Program-made: the position numbers and the translations under genes
Assembly (NCBI RefSeq): GCF_015330165.1
Contig: NZ_JADDXT010000002.1
Location: 3,871,646 to 3,935,645, forward strand
DNA length: 64,000 bases
Direction of reading: 5' to 3'
Origin: Zobellia roscoffensis
GTDB lineage: Bacteria > Bacteroidota > Bacteroidia > Flavobacteriales > Flavobacteriaceae
Notes under the pieces: generated by a model
What the model was told of the DNA's origin: nothing
The model's database searches: none
Seen by the model: only the letters and a program-made list of their open reading frames with translations
Shown: in pieces, positions 9,060 through 17,832 of the stretch
Numbering within the stretch: position 1 is the stretch's first letter
Layout: each line of letters starts with the position of its first letter

Positions 9060-9368
9060 TTCTTTCCCTTCGGTTAGACGATTGTGCAAATTTTTAATAC
9101 CGTTTTCCATTCCGGCTTCAGAATCATAAAGTTGACTTGTACCTATTAAATAACCATTATTGTCTTTAAAATTGAAGAGAAACTTTCCTTCGTGATTGGT
9201 TTTGCGTTCAAAATTACTTCTGTGTATTTGAAGGTTATCAAGGTTTAAAACCGCAGTCTCTAAATCGGCCTTGGCACTATACTCTTTACTTTCAAGTAGT
9301 GTGGAACCACTTTTGGATTTAATATGAAACTGAAAATTGGAATTAGATAAGTTAACTATTTCTATCAC
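9054..9368 (-). CDS. YegP-family (DUF1508) protein
   Basis: The 104-residue protein contains two degenerate DUF1508 repeats, each with an FxFxxK...G..LxxSxxYsxKAxxExxI pattern: FQFHIKSKSGSTLLESKEY, then FLFNFKDNNGYLIGTSQLY. The family folds as a small beta-alpha sandwich of unknown function. Translation must start at GTG 9368, since the only other Met is near the C-terminus. A TAnnTTTG element lies about 24 bases upstream. Its last six bases overlap the end of the threonine aldolase gene on the other strand. Confidence 0.82.
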   Translation of the reverse strand: MIEIVNLSNSNFQFHIKSKSGSTLLESKEYSAKADLETAVLNLDNLQIHRSNFERKTNHEGKFLFNFKDNNGYLIGTSQLYDSEAGMENGIKNLHNRLTEGKES

Positions 9369-9391
9369 TTTAGTTTTTTAGGTAAAAGATA

Positions 9392-9399
9392 CAAAATTA
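9392..9399 (-). promoter_or_regulatory. Candidate -7 element for the YegP-like gene
   Basis: The minus strand reads TAATTTTG, matching TAnnTTTG. Its position just upstream of GTG 9368 supports that unusual start codon. The -33 element is not obvious. Confidence 0.42.
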
Positions 9400-9591
9400 G
9401 ATGTATAATTTATAGGCATGGGTTTTTAATTCAGATAACTTATTGGGTAATTAGAGCGCATTACTATTCTACAGAAGTTAGAGGCCATTTCACATTCTTA
9501 GTAAGCTATTCTATGCTAGTGCTGTTTTTTAGCCGTTTTTGCTATGAAAAGGTGCATTTCATCGATGTTTTTTATACTTAACAGGAATCTA

Positions 9592-9623
9592 CTTGTTAAA
9601 AAAATATTAAATGGCTAACTTTA
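9592..9623 (+). promoter_or_regulatory. Candidate promoter of the OmpA-family gene
   Basis: A CTTG (9592-9595) is followed, after 20 bases, by TAACTTTA (9616-9623). The last base departs from the TAnnTTTG consensus but the spacing is right. The leader would be about 30 bases and is A/T-rich. Confidence 0.4.
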
Positions 9624-9659
9624 ATGCAACTATAAATAACATTAAACATTAACTGTATT

Positions 9660-10760
9660 ATGAAAAAGATTCTTTTTTCTTTGGCCGTGCTTACGGCATC
9701 ATTTGGTATGGCACAAGACCTACCTGAGAACCCCGAACCAGGAAAGTGTTATGTACGATGTACAACTCCTGACGTTTACGTAAACGAAACCGTAACTATT
9801 ACGGTAAAACCTGGCTACAAAGTTTTAAAAACTGTACCTGCAACCTACAAAACCGTTACAGAGCGTGTTTTGGTAAAAGAAGAGAGTAAAAAGCTCCGTA
9901 TTATTCCTGAGGAATGGGGTTCTGAAAAGGTCACTTATGTGTCTAAAGAAGGAGGAAATTCTCTAAGTATTAGTCCTGCTAGTTTTGGTAGTGCGTCGCA
10001 GACCATAGAGGTGAAACCTGCCTACGCTCAATGGGAGTTGGGTGCCTCTGCACCGGATTGTGATTCAGGAAACCCTGATGATTGTAGGTATTGGTGTTAT
10101 AAAGGATACCCAGCAGAGTTTCAAACAATTGAAACATCTACACTTGCTAATAATGCTAGCACAAGTAAAACTGCAATTCCTGAAAAAAGCGCTACATATA
10201 CCAAAAGGATACTCGTTTCTCCAGCTAAAGTGGTAGAAGAAGTTGTTCCAGCGGTTTATGATGAAATTATCAGAACAGTATTAGATAAGGATGCTTACAC
10301 CGTAGAAGAAATGGTAGCGCCAGTTACAAAATCTTATACAAAGGAAGTGCTAAAAGAAAAAGGTGGTTTAACTACTTGGAAAGAAGTGGAGTGTGAACTG
10401 GTTACCTACCAAGCGCTTCCTATAAACTGGAATTCTGGTAGTGCTACTTTAACTGCCCAGGCTAAAAGTATTATAGATACACGTTTGTTACCTGTTTTAG
10501 CGCAAAACCCAGGTGCTAAGGTAGAGTTGGCTTCTCATACAGATGCGCAAGGTAGTGCTACTTCTAATCAAGATTTATCTGAGAGAAGAGCAAAATCTGT
10601 AGCTCAATATCTAATTTCAAAGGGTATTAACTCTAGTCTTTTAGTAGCTAATGGTTACGGTGAAACTAAGCTTAAAAACAGATGTAAAGACGGTGTTTCT
10701 TGTACTTCAAGAGAACATGCGGTAAACAGAAGAACAGAGTTTAGATTAATTAATAACTAA
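9660..10760 (+). CDS. OmpA-family peptidoglycan-binding outer-membrane protein with repetitive N-terminal domain
   Basis: The 366-residue precursor has a signal peptide (MKKILFSLAVLTASFGMAQ). Residues 250-366 form an OmpA C-terminal domain: ALPINWNSGSATLTAQAK, VELASHTDAQGS and NQDLSERRAKSVAQYLISKG. This domain binds diaminopimelate in peptidoglycan. The first 240 residues do not look like the usual 8-stranded barrel. They hold two related segments with PATYKTVTERVLV and PAVYDEIIRTVL-type motifs, and several cysteines (CYVRC; DCDSGNPDDCRYWC). It is likely an envelope-anchoring protein. Strong promoter-like spacing, a single-gene transcript and a strong terminator suggest high expression. Confidence 0.88.
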   Translation: MKKILFSLAVLTASFGMAQDLPENPEPGKCYVRCTTPDVYVNETVTITVKPGYKVLKTVPATYKTVTERVLVKEESKKLRIIPEEWGSEKVTYVSKEGGNSLSISPASFGSASQTIEVKPAYAQWELGASAPDCDSGNPDDCRYWCYKGYPAEFQTIETSTLANNASTSKTAIPEKSATYTKRILVSPAKVVEEVVPAVYDEIIRTVLDKDAYTVEEMVAPVTKSYTKEVLKEKGGLTTWKEVECELVTYQALPINWNSGSATLTAQAKSIIDTRLLPVLAQNPGAKVELASHTDAQGSATSNQDLSERRAKSVAQYLISKGINSSLLVANGYGETKLKNRCKDGVSCTSREHAVNRRTEFRLINN

Positions 10761-10781
10761 TCTATCTTAAATAACACACAA

Positions 10782-10810
10782 AAAAAAGGGCCTTTAAAAG
10801 GCCCTTTTTT
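10782..10810. terminator. Bidirectional intrinsic terminator between convergent genes
   Basis: A-run, GGGCC, loop TTTAAAA, GGCCC, T-run. The GC stem flanked by A7 and T6 serves both the OmpA-family gene on plus and the thioredoxin gene on minus, whose stop lies directly next to it. Confidence 0.88.
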
Positions 10811-10811
10811 A

Positions 10812-11255
10812 TTACTTATTTTTCTTTAGAAATTTCAAATGATAACTAATTTCTCCGGTCATGCCGTAACCCGAATATTCGTCAAGCATTTTTCCTTTTT
10901 CGTTTAAAACGGTCAACATAGGGAAAACGCCCTTCTTGTTGAGTTTTTTTAAAAGATCCTGATTATGGTTCCATTGCGTCTCACTCAATAAATCTCTGTT
11001 TCTAGGTATATCTATATAAAGTAAAACATAGCTTTTAGATAATTCTAAAAACTCATCAGTATCAAAAAGGTCACGTTTTAGCATTTTACAAGGAGGGCAC
11101 CAATCGCTTCCTGTAAAATAAACCAAGACATTCTTGCTCTCTTTTTTTGATATTTTAACAGCCTCTTCATAATCTTGTAGCCATTCTACACTAGTAGATA
11201 CATTAGCTTGGCCAATTAAACAAAAAGGCAATAAGAGAAAAAGTAATAGTTTCAT
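10812..11255 (-). CDS. Secreted thioredoxin-like protein (CPPC)
   Basis: From the ATG at 11255 the protein is 147 residues and starts with a signal peptide (MKLLLFLLLPFCLIGQA). An earlier in-frame ATG at 11297 would add 14 residues that spoil it. The thioredoxin motif is at Cys53-Cys56 (TGSDWCPPCKMLKRDLF), and GVFPMLTVLNEKGKML holds the conserved cis-Pro. It belongs to the thioredoxin_7/DsbD-gamma-like group and probably acts as a periplasmic thiol reductase or redox partner. The YbaB gene ends 41 bases upstream, so the two may be cotranscribed. Confidence 0.85.
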   Translation of the reverse strand: MKLLLFLLLPFCLIGQANVSTSVEWLQDYEEAVKISKKESKNVLVYFTGSDWCPPCKMLKRDLFDTDEFLELSKSYVLLYIDIPRNRDLLSETQWNHNQDLLKKLNKKGVFPMLTVLNEKGKMLDEYSGYGMTGEISYHLKFLKKNK

Positions 11256-11296
11256 TTTTGATATATTTAGATAATTTAGAAGCAAATAGCTTGCCA

Positions 11297-11623
11297 TTAT
11301 TTAAATAACGAGTCCATACCAGGAATATTGGGCATTCCTTCCTTGGCAACAGCAGCAAGTTCTGTTTCGTTTACCTGAGTTGCTTTTGCAATAGCCTTAT
11401 TCATGGTTAGAATTAAAAAATCTTCTAATTGGTCCTTATCCTCAAGCAAAGAATTATCAATATGAATCTGTTTTACTTCTCTATTTGCTGTAATAACTAC
11501 CTTAACCAGGTCTTCAGAAGAAGATTCTTCTAGTGTTACCGTATCCAAGCGTTTCTTTGTGGCCTCTACTTTTTGCTGGGTTTCTTTAAGTTTTCCCATC
11601 ATACCCATCATGTCTCCAAACAT
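11297..11623 (-). CDS. YbaB/EbfC-family nucleoid-associated protein
   Basis: From ATG 11623 the protein is 108 residues and starts MFGDMMGMMGKLKETQQKVE, the expected YbaB beginning. An upstream ATG at 11656 would add 11 atypical residues. The core includes VKVVITANREVKQIHID and a C-terminal helix ending GMPNIPGMDSLF. The family forms tweezer-like dimers that bind DNA without strict sequence specificity. In many bacteria ybaB sits with dnaX-recR; here it does not. It lies divergent from the S9 peptidase gene with about 66 bases between the starts. Confidence 0.87.
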   Translation of the reverse strand: MFGDMMGMMGKLKETQQKVEATKKRLDTVTLEESSSEDLVKVVITANREVKQIHIDNSLLEDKDQLEDFLILTMNKAIAKATQVNETELAAVAKEGMPNIPGMDSLFK

Positions 11624-11689
11624 AGTTTTGTTTTTAATAAATAAATTAGTTTGCAAAATTACTAAATTGTGTAGGAAAAACCACTAACT

Positions 11690-13828
11690 ATGAGTCTCTC
11701 TAAAAAAAAGAAAATCCTTCTTGGGTTATGCCTTACATTTGTGCCCCTAGTTCAAAGTCAAGAAAAGAATATGAGTGAAGTAAAAGCACCAATAGCCAAA
11801 AAGATTCCGCACAATTTAGAAAAGCATGGTGATGTTAGGGTGGATAATTATTATTGGTTGAATGATAAAGAGAATCCAGAAGTGATATCACACCTGGAAG
11901 CAGAGAAAGAGTATTATGAAACTTTAACGGCACATACCAAAGAATATCAAGAATTACTTTTTGACGAGATGAAGTCCAGAATAAAAGAGGACGATACGTC
12001 TGTACCTTATAAACAGAATGGGTATTGGTACATAACTAGATATGAAATAGGTAAAGAATATCCTATTTATGCTAGAAGGAAAGAGAGTTTAGAGGCTCCT
12101 GAGGAAATTATGTTTGATGGCAATGAAATGGCCAAAGACCATGAATATTTTAGTATTGGAGGAATAGCTATTAGTCCAAATAATAAATATGCCGCATTTG
12201 GGGTTGATACTGTTTCAAGACGTCAATACACCATCAGTATTAAAAACCTTGAAACCGGTGAGGTGTATGATGATAAAATAGAAAATACTACAGGAGGTTC
12301 TGTTTGGGCAGATGATAATAAAACTCTGTTTTATACTAAAAAGGATGCAGTTACTTTACGTGCAGATCAGATTCTAAAACATAAGTTTGGTACTTCGGCA
12401 GATAATGATACTTTGGTTTTTCAAGAAAAGGATGATACGTTTGGAACGTATGTTTATAAATCAAAATCTAAGAAATACATTATTGTAGGTTCTTATAGTA
12501 CGCTTACTTCGGAATATCAAATTTTACGGTCAGATAATCCGGATGGTGAATTAAAAATGTTTTCTCATCGAGAGCGTGGCGTAGAGTATGGTATTTCTCA
12601 TTATGGAGACCATTTTTATATACTAACTAATAAAGATGGTGCTACCAACTTTAAGTTAATGAAAACTGAAGAAAATAAGACTTCTTCCGCAAACTGGCAG
12701 GAATTTATACCTCATAGACAAGAGGTTCTTTTGGAGGATATTGATATTTTTAAAGATTACTACGTAATATCTGAACGAACAAACGGTTTAAACCGAGTGC
12801 AAATTAATAGGTGGGACGGTACTAATGCCTATTACCTGCCTTTTGAAAGTGAGACGTATACCGCAGGTGTAAGTCGTAATCCTGATTTTGACACTGAAAT
12901 TCTTCGGTATGGATATAATTCCATGACCACACCAAGTTCAATTATTGATTTCAATATGAGAACAAAAGAAAAAGAAGTAAAAAAAGAACAGGAAGTACTA
13001 GGTGGTAATTTTGATAAAGCAAATTACAAAGAAAAACGTGTTTGGGCTACTGCTCGTGATGGCGTAAAAGTACCCATGTCTATAGTTTATCATAAGAATA
13101 CTCCGTTAGATAAAAACACACCGGTATTACAATATGCCTATGGATCTTATGGACATACAATAGACCCTTATTTTTCTACAGTCCGCTTAGGTTTGTTAGA
13201 TAGAGGATTCGTGTATGTAATAACACATATTAGAGGAGGGGAATACCTAGGCAGACCTTGGTATGAAACTGGAAAATTATTGAAAAAAAGGAACACGTTT
13301 ACAGACTTTGTAGATTGTTCTAAATATTTAATTAAAGAAGGGTATACTTCTTCAGAGCATTTATATGCTATGGGAGGATCTGCAGGCGGTCTACTTATGG
13401 GAGCAATAATTAATATGGCCCCAGAATTATATAATGGCGTTATTGCAGCTGTTCCTTTTGTGGATGTAGTTACCACTATGTTAGATGATTCTATTCCATT
13501 AACTACGGGAGAGTATGATGAATGGGGAGACCCTAATGATAAAACGTACTATGAATATATGTTGTCATATTCGCCATACGATCAGGTAGTTGCGCAGGAT
13601 TACCCTAATTTATTGGTAACTACAGGACTTCATGATTCGCAAGTGCAGTATTTTGAGCCAGCCAAGTGGGTTGCAAAATTAAGAGAAGTTAAAACCAATA
13701 CTAATCTATTGATGATGGATATTAATATGGATACGGGTCATGGGGGAGCTTCTGGACGTTTTGAATCACTCAAAGAAGTGGCTAAGGAACATGCCTTTTT
13801 ATTAGATTTGGAAGGGAAATTGAACTAG
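11690..13828 (+). CDS. S9 family peptidase (oligopeptidase B / prolyl oligopeptidase type)
   Basis: The 712-residue protein has an N-terminal hydrophobic stretch (KKILLGLCLTFVPLVQSQ), likely a signal peptide, so it is probably periplasmic. A seven-bladed propeller (about 60-440) and an alpha/beta hydrolase domain follow. The triad is Ser564 (MGGSAGGLLMGA), Asp649 (GLHDSQVQ) and His684 (DTGHGGASGR). APIAKKIPHNLEKHGDVRVDNYYWL is the family opening. RGGEYLGRPWYETGKLLKKRNTF-like sequence is typical of oligopeptidase B, which cuts short peptides after basic residues. PtrB is the nearest named enzyme, but specificity is not settled by sequence. Confidence 0.92.
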   Translation: MSLSKKKKILLGLCLTFVPLVQSQEKNMSEVKAPIAKKIPHNLEKHGDVRVDNYYWLNDKENPEVISHLEAEKEYYETLTAHTKEYQELLFDEMKSRIKEDDTSVPYKQNGYWYITRYEIGKEYPIYARRKESLEAPEEIMFDGNEMAKDHEYFSIGGIAISPNNKYAAFGVDTVSRRQYTISIKNLETGEVYDDKIENTTGGSVWADDNKTLFYTKKDAVTLRADQILKHKFGTSADNDTLVFQEKDDTFGTYVYKSKSKKYIIVGSYSTLTSEYQILRSDNPDGELKMFSHRERGVEYGISHYGDHFYILTNKDGATNFKLMKTEENKTSSANWQEFIPHRQEVLLEDIDIFKDYYVISERTNGLNRVQINRWDGTNAYYLPFESETYTAGVSRNPDFDTEILRYGYNSMTTPSSIIDFNMRTKEKEVKKEQEVLGGNFDKANYKEKRVWATARDGVKVPMSIVYHKNTPLDKNTPVLQYAYGSYGHTIDPYFSTVRLGLLDRGFVYVITHIRGGEYLGRPWYETGKLLKKRNTFTDFVDCSKYLIKEGYTSSEHLYAMGGSAGGLLMGAIINMAPELYNGVIAAVPFVDVVTTMLDDSIPLTTGEYDEWGDPNDKTYYEYMLSYSPYDQVVAQDYPNLLVTTGLHDSQVQYFEPAKWVAKLREVKTNTNLLMMDINMDTGHGGASGRFESLKEVAKEHAFLLDLEGKLN

Positions 13829-14023
13829 ATTAATATTCAGGTATAGTATTTTGCATCTTTAATCTGACACTTGGTCTTAAAAATATACACTTTTGTGACT
13901 TTGAATTTGCTTAGATATGTTGTGTAATGCTAACGAAATGTTAATAAAGTAACGTTTAAGGCCAAAATTCTTCATTTTTTTGAGGTATTTCCCATGATAA
14001 AATGACATATTCAAAAAAAATAG

Positions 14024-14031
14024 TAATTTTG
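14024..14031 (+). promoter_or_regulatory. Candidate -7 element for the cysteate-synthase-like gene
   Basis: TAATTTTG matches TAnnTTTG and leaves a leader of about 55 bases. A clear -33 element is not visible. Confidence 0.38.
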
Positions 14032-14092
14032 CTCCTAGAATATTTTGGAAACTTTATAGCTTATCAGTAGTTCCCAAAACCAGACATCCTTT

Positions 14093-15136
14093 ATGGAAAA
14101 CAAAATTAAGGCATACAACAATATCCTAGAACTCGTAGGAAACACTCCACTAGTAAAATTAAACAGAATCACGGAAGGATTTACAGGTAACTTTTTTGCC
14201 AAGGTAGAATCTTTTAATCCAGGTCATTCTTCTAAAGACCGCATTGCCATGCATATTATAGAAGAAGCGGAGCGTAAGGGTATTTTAACCGAAGGCAGTA
14301 CTATTATAGAAACTACTTCTGGTAATACAGGTTTTAGTATTGCTATGGTGAGTATTATTAAAGGTTATAAGTGCATTTTGGCCGTTAGTTCAAAATCATC
14401 AAAAGATAAGATTGATATGTTGCGTACAATGGGCGCTACGGTATATGTATGCCCGGCTCATGTAAGTGCAGATGATCCTCGTTCTTATTATGAAGTTGCA
14501 AAAAGACTGCATAAAGAAACAAATGGATCAATTTACATCAACCAGTATTTTAATGAGTTGAACATGAATGCCCATTACCAAAGTACTGGTCCGGAAATAT
14601 GGGAGCAGACCGGTGGACAGATTACACATTTTGTAGCATGTAGCGGAACAGGAGGTACTATTTCGGGCACAGCTAAGTACCTTAAGGAGCAAAACCCAGA
14701 CATTAAAGTAATAGGTGTGGATGCTTTTGGGTCGGTATTAAAAAAATACCATGAGACAAGAGAGTTTGACGCCAATGAAATTTACCCGTATAGAATTGAA
14801 GGTCTTGGTAAAAATTTGATTCCAGGAGCTACTGACTTTGATGTAATAGACAAGTTTATCAAGGTTACAGATTCTGAGAGTGCCCATACTGCACGTGAAA
14901 TGGCAAAGACCGAAGGTATTTTTGCAGGTTATACAAGTGGAGCGGCAATGCAAGCATTAAAACAATTAAATGAAGAAGGTGAGTTCGGGCCAAAAGATAA
15001 CGTAGTTGTTATCTTTCCTGATCACGGTTCAAGATATATGAGTAAGGTTTACAGTGATCAATGGATGGAGGACCAAGGATTCTTTGACACCAACGATGTA
15101 AGCGAAACTCAAAAGGTACAATACATTAAAGAATAA
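14093..15136 (+). CDS. Cysteine synthase / CBS-family PLP enzyme, candidate cysteate synthase
   Basis: The 347-residue fold-type II PLP enzyme opens ILELVGNTPLVKLNRI. Lys48 (FNPGHSSKDR) is the PLP lysine, ETTSGNTG binds the substrate carboxylate, and a GTGGT phosphate loop follows. It lacks the CBS domains of cystathionine beta-synthase. Family members make cysteine or cystathionine from (O-acetyl/O-phospho)serine. The next gene is an alpha-oxoamine synthase of the type that condenses cysteate with a fatty acyl-thioester in Flavobacterium. I therefore infer that this enzyme may use sulfite to make L-cysteate for sulfonolipids. A plain cysteine synthase or CBS role is the alternative. A terminator separates the two genes, so they are neighbours with separate promoters. 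Confidence 0.8.
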   Translation: MENKIKAYNNILELVGNTPLVKLNRITEGFTGNFFAKVESFNPGHSSKDRIAMHIIEEAERKGILTEGSTIIETTSGNTGFSIAMVSIIKGYKCILAVSSKSSKDKIDMLRTMGATVYVCPAHVSADDPRSYYEVAKRLHKETNGSIYINQYFNELNMNAHYQSTGPEIWEQTGGQITHFVACSGTGGTISGTAKYLKEQNPDIKVIGVDAFGSVLKKYHETREFDANEIYPYRIEGLGKNLIPGATDFDVIDKFIKVTDSESAHTAREMAKTEGIFAGYTSGAAMQALKQLNEEGEFGPKDNVVVIFPDHGSRYMSKVYSDQWMEDQGFFDTNDVSETQKVQYIKE

Positions 15137-15158
15137 CACATAAGTTTGTAAAAGTTGG

Positions 15159-15189
15159 AAAGCAATGGCCGTTAGGTCATTGCTTTTTT
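15159..15189 (+). terminator. Intrinsic terminator after the cysteate-synthase-like gene
   Basis: AAAGCAATGGCC pairs with GGTCATTGCTTT across a GTTA tetraloop, with one G-T pair, and a T-run follows. Confidence 0.8.
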
Positions 15190-15229
15190 GTTAGGGAATA
15201 ATATTTTATGAATGTTGCTCTTAAAATCT

Positions 15230-15237
15230 TACTTTTG
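15230..15237 (+). promoter_or_regulatory. Candidate -7 element for the alpha-oxoamine synthase
   Basis: TACTTTTG fits TAnnTTTG. The transcript would start near 15243, giving a leader of about 20 bases before ATG 15262. Confidence 0.42.
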
Positions 15238-15261
15238 CACTAAAATCCAAAGTACACCTAA

Positions 15262-16521
15262 ATGCGAGATTTATTTGACAGAATTTTAGAGAACAAGGGG
15301 CCATTAGGAAAATGGGCTTCACAGGCAGAAGGATATTTCGTTTTTCCTAAGTTAGAAGGGCCAATTTCTAATAGAATGAAGTTTCAGGGAAAAGAGGTAA
15401 TCACCTGGAGTATTAATGATTACTTAGGTTTAGCCAATCTTCCTGAAATTAAAAAGGTAGACGGCGAAGCTGCTGCAGAATATGGTGCGGCATACCCTAT
15501 GGGAGCTAGAATGATGAGCGGGCATACGGACTTTCACGAGCAATTGCAACAAGAATGTGCTACGTTTGTGGAAAAAGAAGCCGCTTATTTATTGAATTTT
15601 GGTTACCAGGGTTTTATGTCTGTTATAGATGCCCTCGTAACTAAAGATGATATTATTGTTTATGATGTGGATTGTCATGCTTGTATTATTGACGGTGTGC
15701 GCCTGCATATGGGTAAACGATTTACCTTTGTTCATAACAACGTTGAAAGTTTAGAAAAGAACCTAGAGCGAGCTACGAAATTAGCCGAGCAAACTGGCGG
15801 AGGTATTTTGGTTATCTCCGAAGGTGTTTTTGGCATGAGAGGAGAGCAAGGTATACTTAAAGAAATAGTAGCTTTAAAGGAGAAGTTTAGTTTCCGGTTC
15901 TTGGTTGATGATGCGCATGGCTTTGGAACTTTAGGTAAAACTGGAGGAGGAGCAGGACAAGAACAAGGTGTCCAGGACGGCATTGACGTTTATTTAGCAA
16001 CTTTTGCTAAATCAATGGCGAGTATTGGTGCTTTTGTAGCCGCTGACCAAGAAATAATTGATTATTTAAAATATAACTTACGTTCGCAAATGTTCGCTAA
16101 ATCATTACCTATGGTTTATGTGAAAGGAGCATTAAAGCGATTGGATATGTTACGTACTCAACCAGAGCTTAAGGCTAAATTATGGGAGAACGTAAACGCT
16201 TTACAAAACGGACTAAAAGAAAGAGGATTTGATATAGGAACAACTACAAGTTGTGTAACTCCTGTTTATCTTAACGGAAGCATTCCAGAAGCTATGGCGC
16301 TTGTAAAAGATTTACGTGAGAATTACGGCATATTTTGTTCTATAGTAGTTTATCCGGTTATACCAAAAGGATTAATATTACTCCGTATGATTCCTACAGC
16401 CACACATACAATGCAAGATATAGAAGAAACGTTAGAAGCATTTTCCGCTATTAGAGACCGTTTGGAAAATGGAACTTATAAAAGATTATCGGCAGCTGTT
16501 GCCGCAGCTATGGGTGAGTAA
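15262..16521 (+). CDS. Alpha-oxoamine synthase, likely cysteate / serine fatty-acyltransferase
   Basis: The 419-residue fold-type I PLP enzyme belongs to the family of serine palmitoyltransferase, KBL and BioF. Key sites are WSINDYLGLANLPE, GARMMSGHTDFHEQLQ, His139 stacking on PLP (DVDCHAC), Asp216-His219 (LVDDAHGFGTLG) and the PLP lysine Lys250 (ATFAKSMASIGAFV). A cysteate fatty-acyltransferase of this family was shown to make capnine, the sulfonolipid base, in Flavobacterium johnsoniae. The adjacent cysteine-synthase-like enzyme and the GNAT acyltransferase downstream point the same way. Sphingoid-base synthesis from serine is the alternative. No acyl carrier protein is encoded nearby. A 13-bp-stem terminator follows. 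Confidence 0.85.
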   Translation: MRDLFDRILENKGPLGKWASQAEGYFVFPKLEGPISNRMKFQGKEVITWSINDYLGLANLPEIKKVDGEAAAEYGAAYPMGARMMSGHTDFHEQLQQECATFVEKEAAYLLNFGYQGFMSVIDALVTKDDIIVYDVDCHACIIDGVRLHMGKRFTFVHNNVESLEKNLERATKLAEQTGGGILVISEGVFGMRGEQGILKEIVALKEKFSFRFLVDDAHGFGTLGKTGGGAGQEQGVQDGIDVYLATFAKSMASIGAFVAADQEIIDYLKYNLRSQMFAKSLPMVYVKGALKRLDMLRTQPELKAKLWENVNALQNGLKERGFDIGTTTSCVTPVYLNGSIPEAMALVKDLRENYGIFCSIVVYPVIPKGLILLRMIPTATHTMQDIEETLEAFSAIRDRLENGTYKRLSAAVAAAMGE

Positions 16522-16542
16522 TATACACTTGTTTATACCATT

Positions 16543-16577
16543 AAAAATGCCTTACTTTTACGTAAGGCATTTTTTTT
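16543..16577. terminator. Strong bidirectional terminator
   Basis: AAAAATGCCTTAC (16543-16555) pairs perfectly with GTAAGGCATTTTT (16562-16574). T-runs lie on both sides in the respective strand sense. It ends the alpha-oxoamine synthase on plus and may also stop the GNAT gene on minus. Confidence 0.9.
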
Positions 16578-16619
16578 GATTTGATATTTTTTAAAGAAAG
16601 GGAGAAAGCGACCCCTTAA

Positions 16620-17747
16620 TTAGAGACTTTTCTTATACGTAGAACGCCGTTTGTATATTTTTGGATCAAAATGCTTCCACATTTGGCGGATAGCAATATT
16701 GTCTTCAAGTTCAGGGGTGCGGTAGCACATTTCAATTCCCCTTTTATTAAATGTTTTGTAATACTCGTTGAAGATGATAGCTGTTACACCCTTATTTTGG
16801 TAATCAGGATGGATACCGATTAAATAGAATACTGCATCCTTATTGTATTTCTTGGCCTTTAGCAAGTGCAGAAACCCAAATGGGAACAACTTCCCTTTTG
16901 CTTTTTGTAAAGCTCTGGAAAAAGATGGCATTACTATAGCAAACGCGATTAAACTGTCGTTTTTATCAACAATGAACTTAATGTATTCTGGATCTATAAA
17001 TGTTATGTATTTCTTTTTAAAGTATTCCTTTTGAACATCCGTAATCGGTACAAACGATGAGAGTTTAGAATACGTTTGGTTAAAGAGATCAAACATTTGA
17101 TCCACTAACGGCAGTACATCACTGGTTTTTTTAAAATTGATTTCACGCAGACCATAGCGTCGTTTTACTAACCCGTTTAATTTGGTGAATAGAGCAGGGT
17201 CTGCATTACTGGCCGGAAACTTATTTTCAACGTACCCTTTTTCCTTAACAAACCCTAAACGCTCGTAATGATTAATGTAATATGCGTGGTTGTACCAAGT
17301 TACCATGCTTCCTGGTTGGTCAAAACCATCTGTAAGAACACCAACCTTGTCAAGATTAGAAAACCCAACAGGCCCTTCCATAAACTCTAAGTGGTGCGTA
17401 GCTCCTATTTCAGCAACTTTATTAAGAAGCGTTTCGGATACTTCAGGGTCATCAATAAAATCAAACCAACCAAATCGCATCTTCTTTACGTTTTGATCGT
17501 TGACCTCTAGGTGGTTGATAATGGCAACAACTCTACCAACAAGTTTATTGTTCTTATAGGCAAGGTAGAACCAACCGCTTGCATTTTTAAAAGCAGGATT
17601 TTGGTCTTTATCAAAAGTGGCCATCTCATCCGCTATTAAAGGGGGTACCCAGTATGCAGAATCTTTATAAAGCGAAAATGGAAATTTAACGAACTCTTTG
17701 AGTTCGTCTTTTGAAATCGCTTCTTTTAGGGTGACCATACAATTCAT
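16620..17747 (-). CDS. Large GNAT-family N-acyltransferase, candidate sulfonolipid/ceramide N-acylation enzyme
   Basis: The 375-residue protein is more than twice a single GNAT domain. It has an N-terminal region with FVKFPFSLYKDSAYWVPPL, NPAFKNASGWFYLAY and KLVGRVVAIINHLE, and a C-terminal GNAT core with YLIGIHPDYQNKGVTAIIF, the acyl-CoA binding loop. Proteins of this type occur beside serine palmitoyltransferase-like genes, and a GNAT-like enzyme acts as bacterial ceramide synthase in Caulobacter. I therefore infer N-acylation of capnine or a sphingoid base. It converges on the alpha-oxoamine synthase gene. ATG 17747 or 17738 (MVTLKEAIS) could be the start. Confidence 0.75.
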   Translation of the reverse strand: MNCMVTLKEAISKDELKEFVKFPFSLYKDSAYWVPPLIADEMATFDKDQNPAFKNASGWFYLAYKNNKLVGRVVAIINHLEVNDQNVKKMRFGWFDFIDDPEVSETLLNKVAEIGATHHLEFMEGPVGFSNLDKVGVLTDGFDQPGSMVTWYNHAYYINHYERLGFVKEKGYVENKFPASNADPALFTKLNGLVKRRYGLREINFKKTSDVLPLVDQMFDLFNQTYSKLSSFVPITDVQKEYFKKKYITFIDPEYIKFIVDKNDSLIAFAIVMPSFSRALQKAKGKLFPFGFLHLLKAKKYNKDAVFYLIGIHPDYQNKGVTAIIFNEYYKTFNKRGIEMCYRTPELEDNIAIRQMWKHFDPKIYKRRSTYKKSL

Positions 17748-17832
17748 TTTGTAAGGTCAATATTAGGGATAAATAGGGTTAGAATAAAATTATGAAACTT
17801 AATTTTATTAATAATGAATAAGTGAACATCAG

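Noticed and set aside
9544..9618. A 24-codon frame just before the OmpA-family gene
   Set aside because: It spans the candidate promoter of that gene and has no supporting features.
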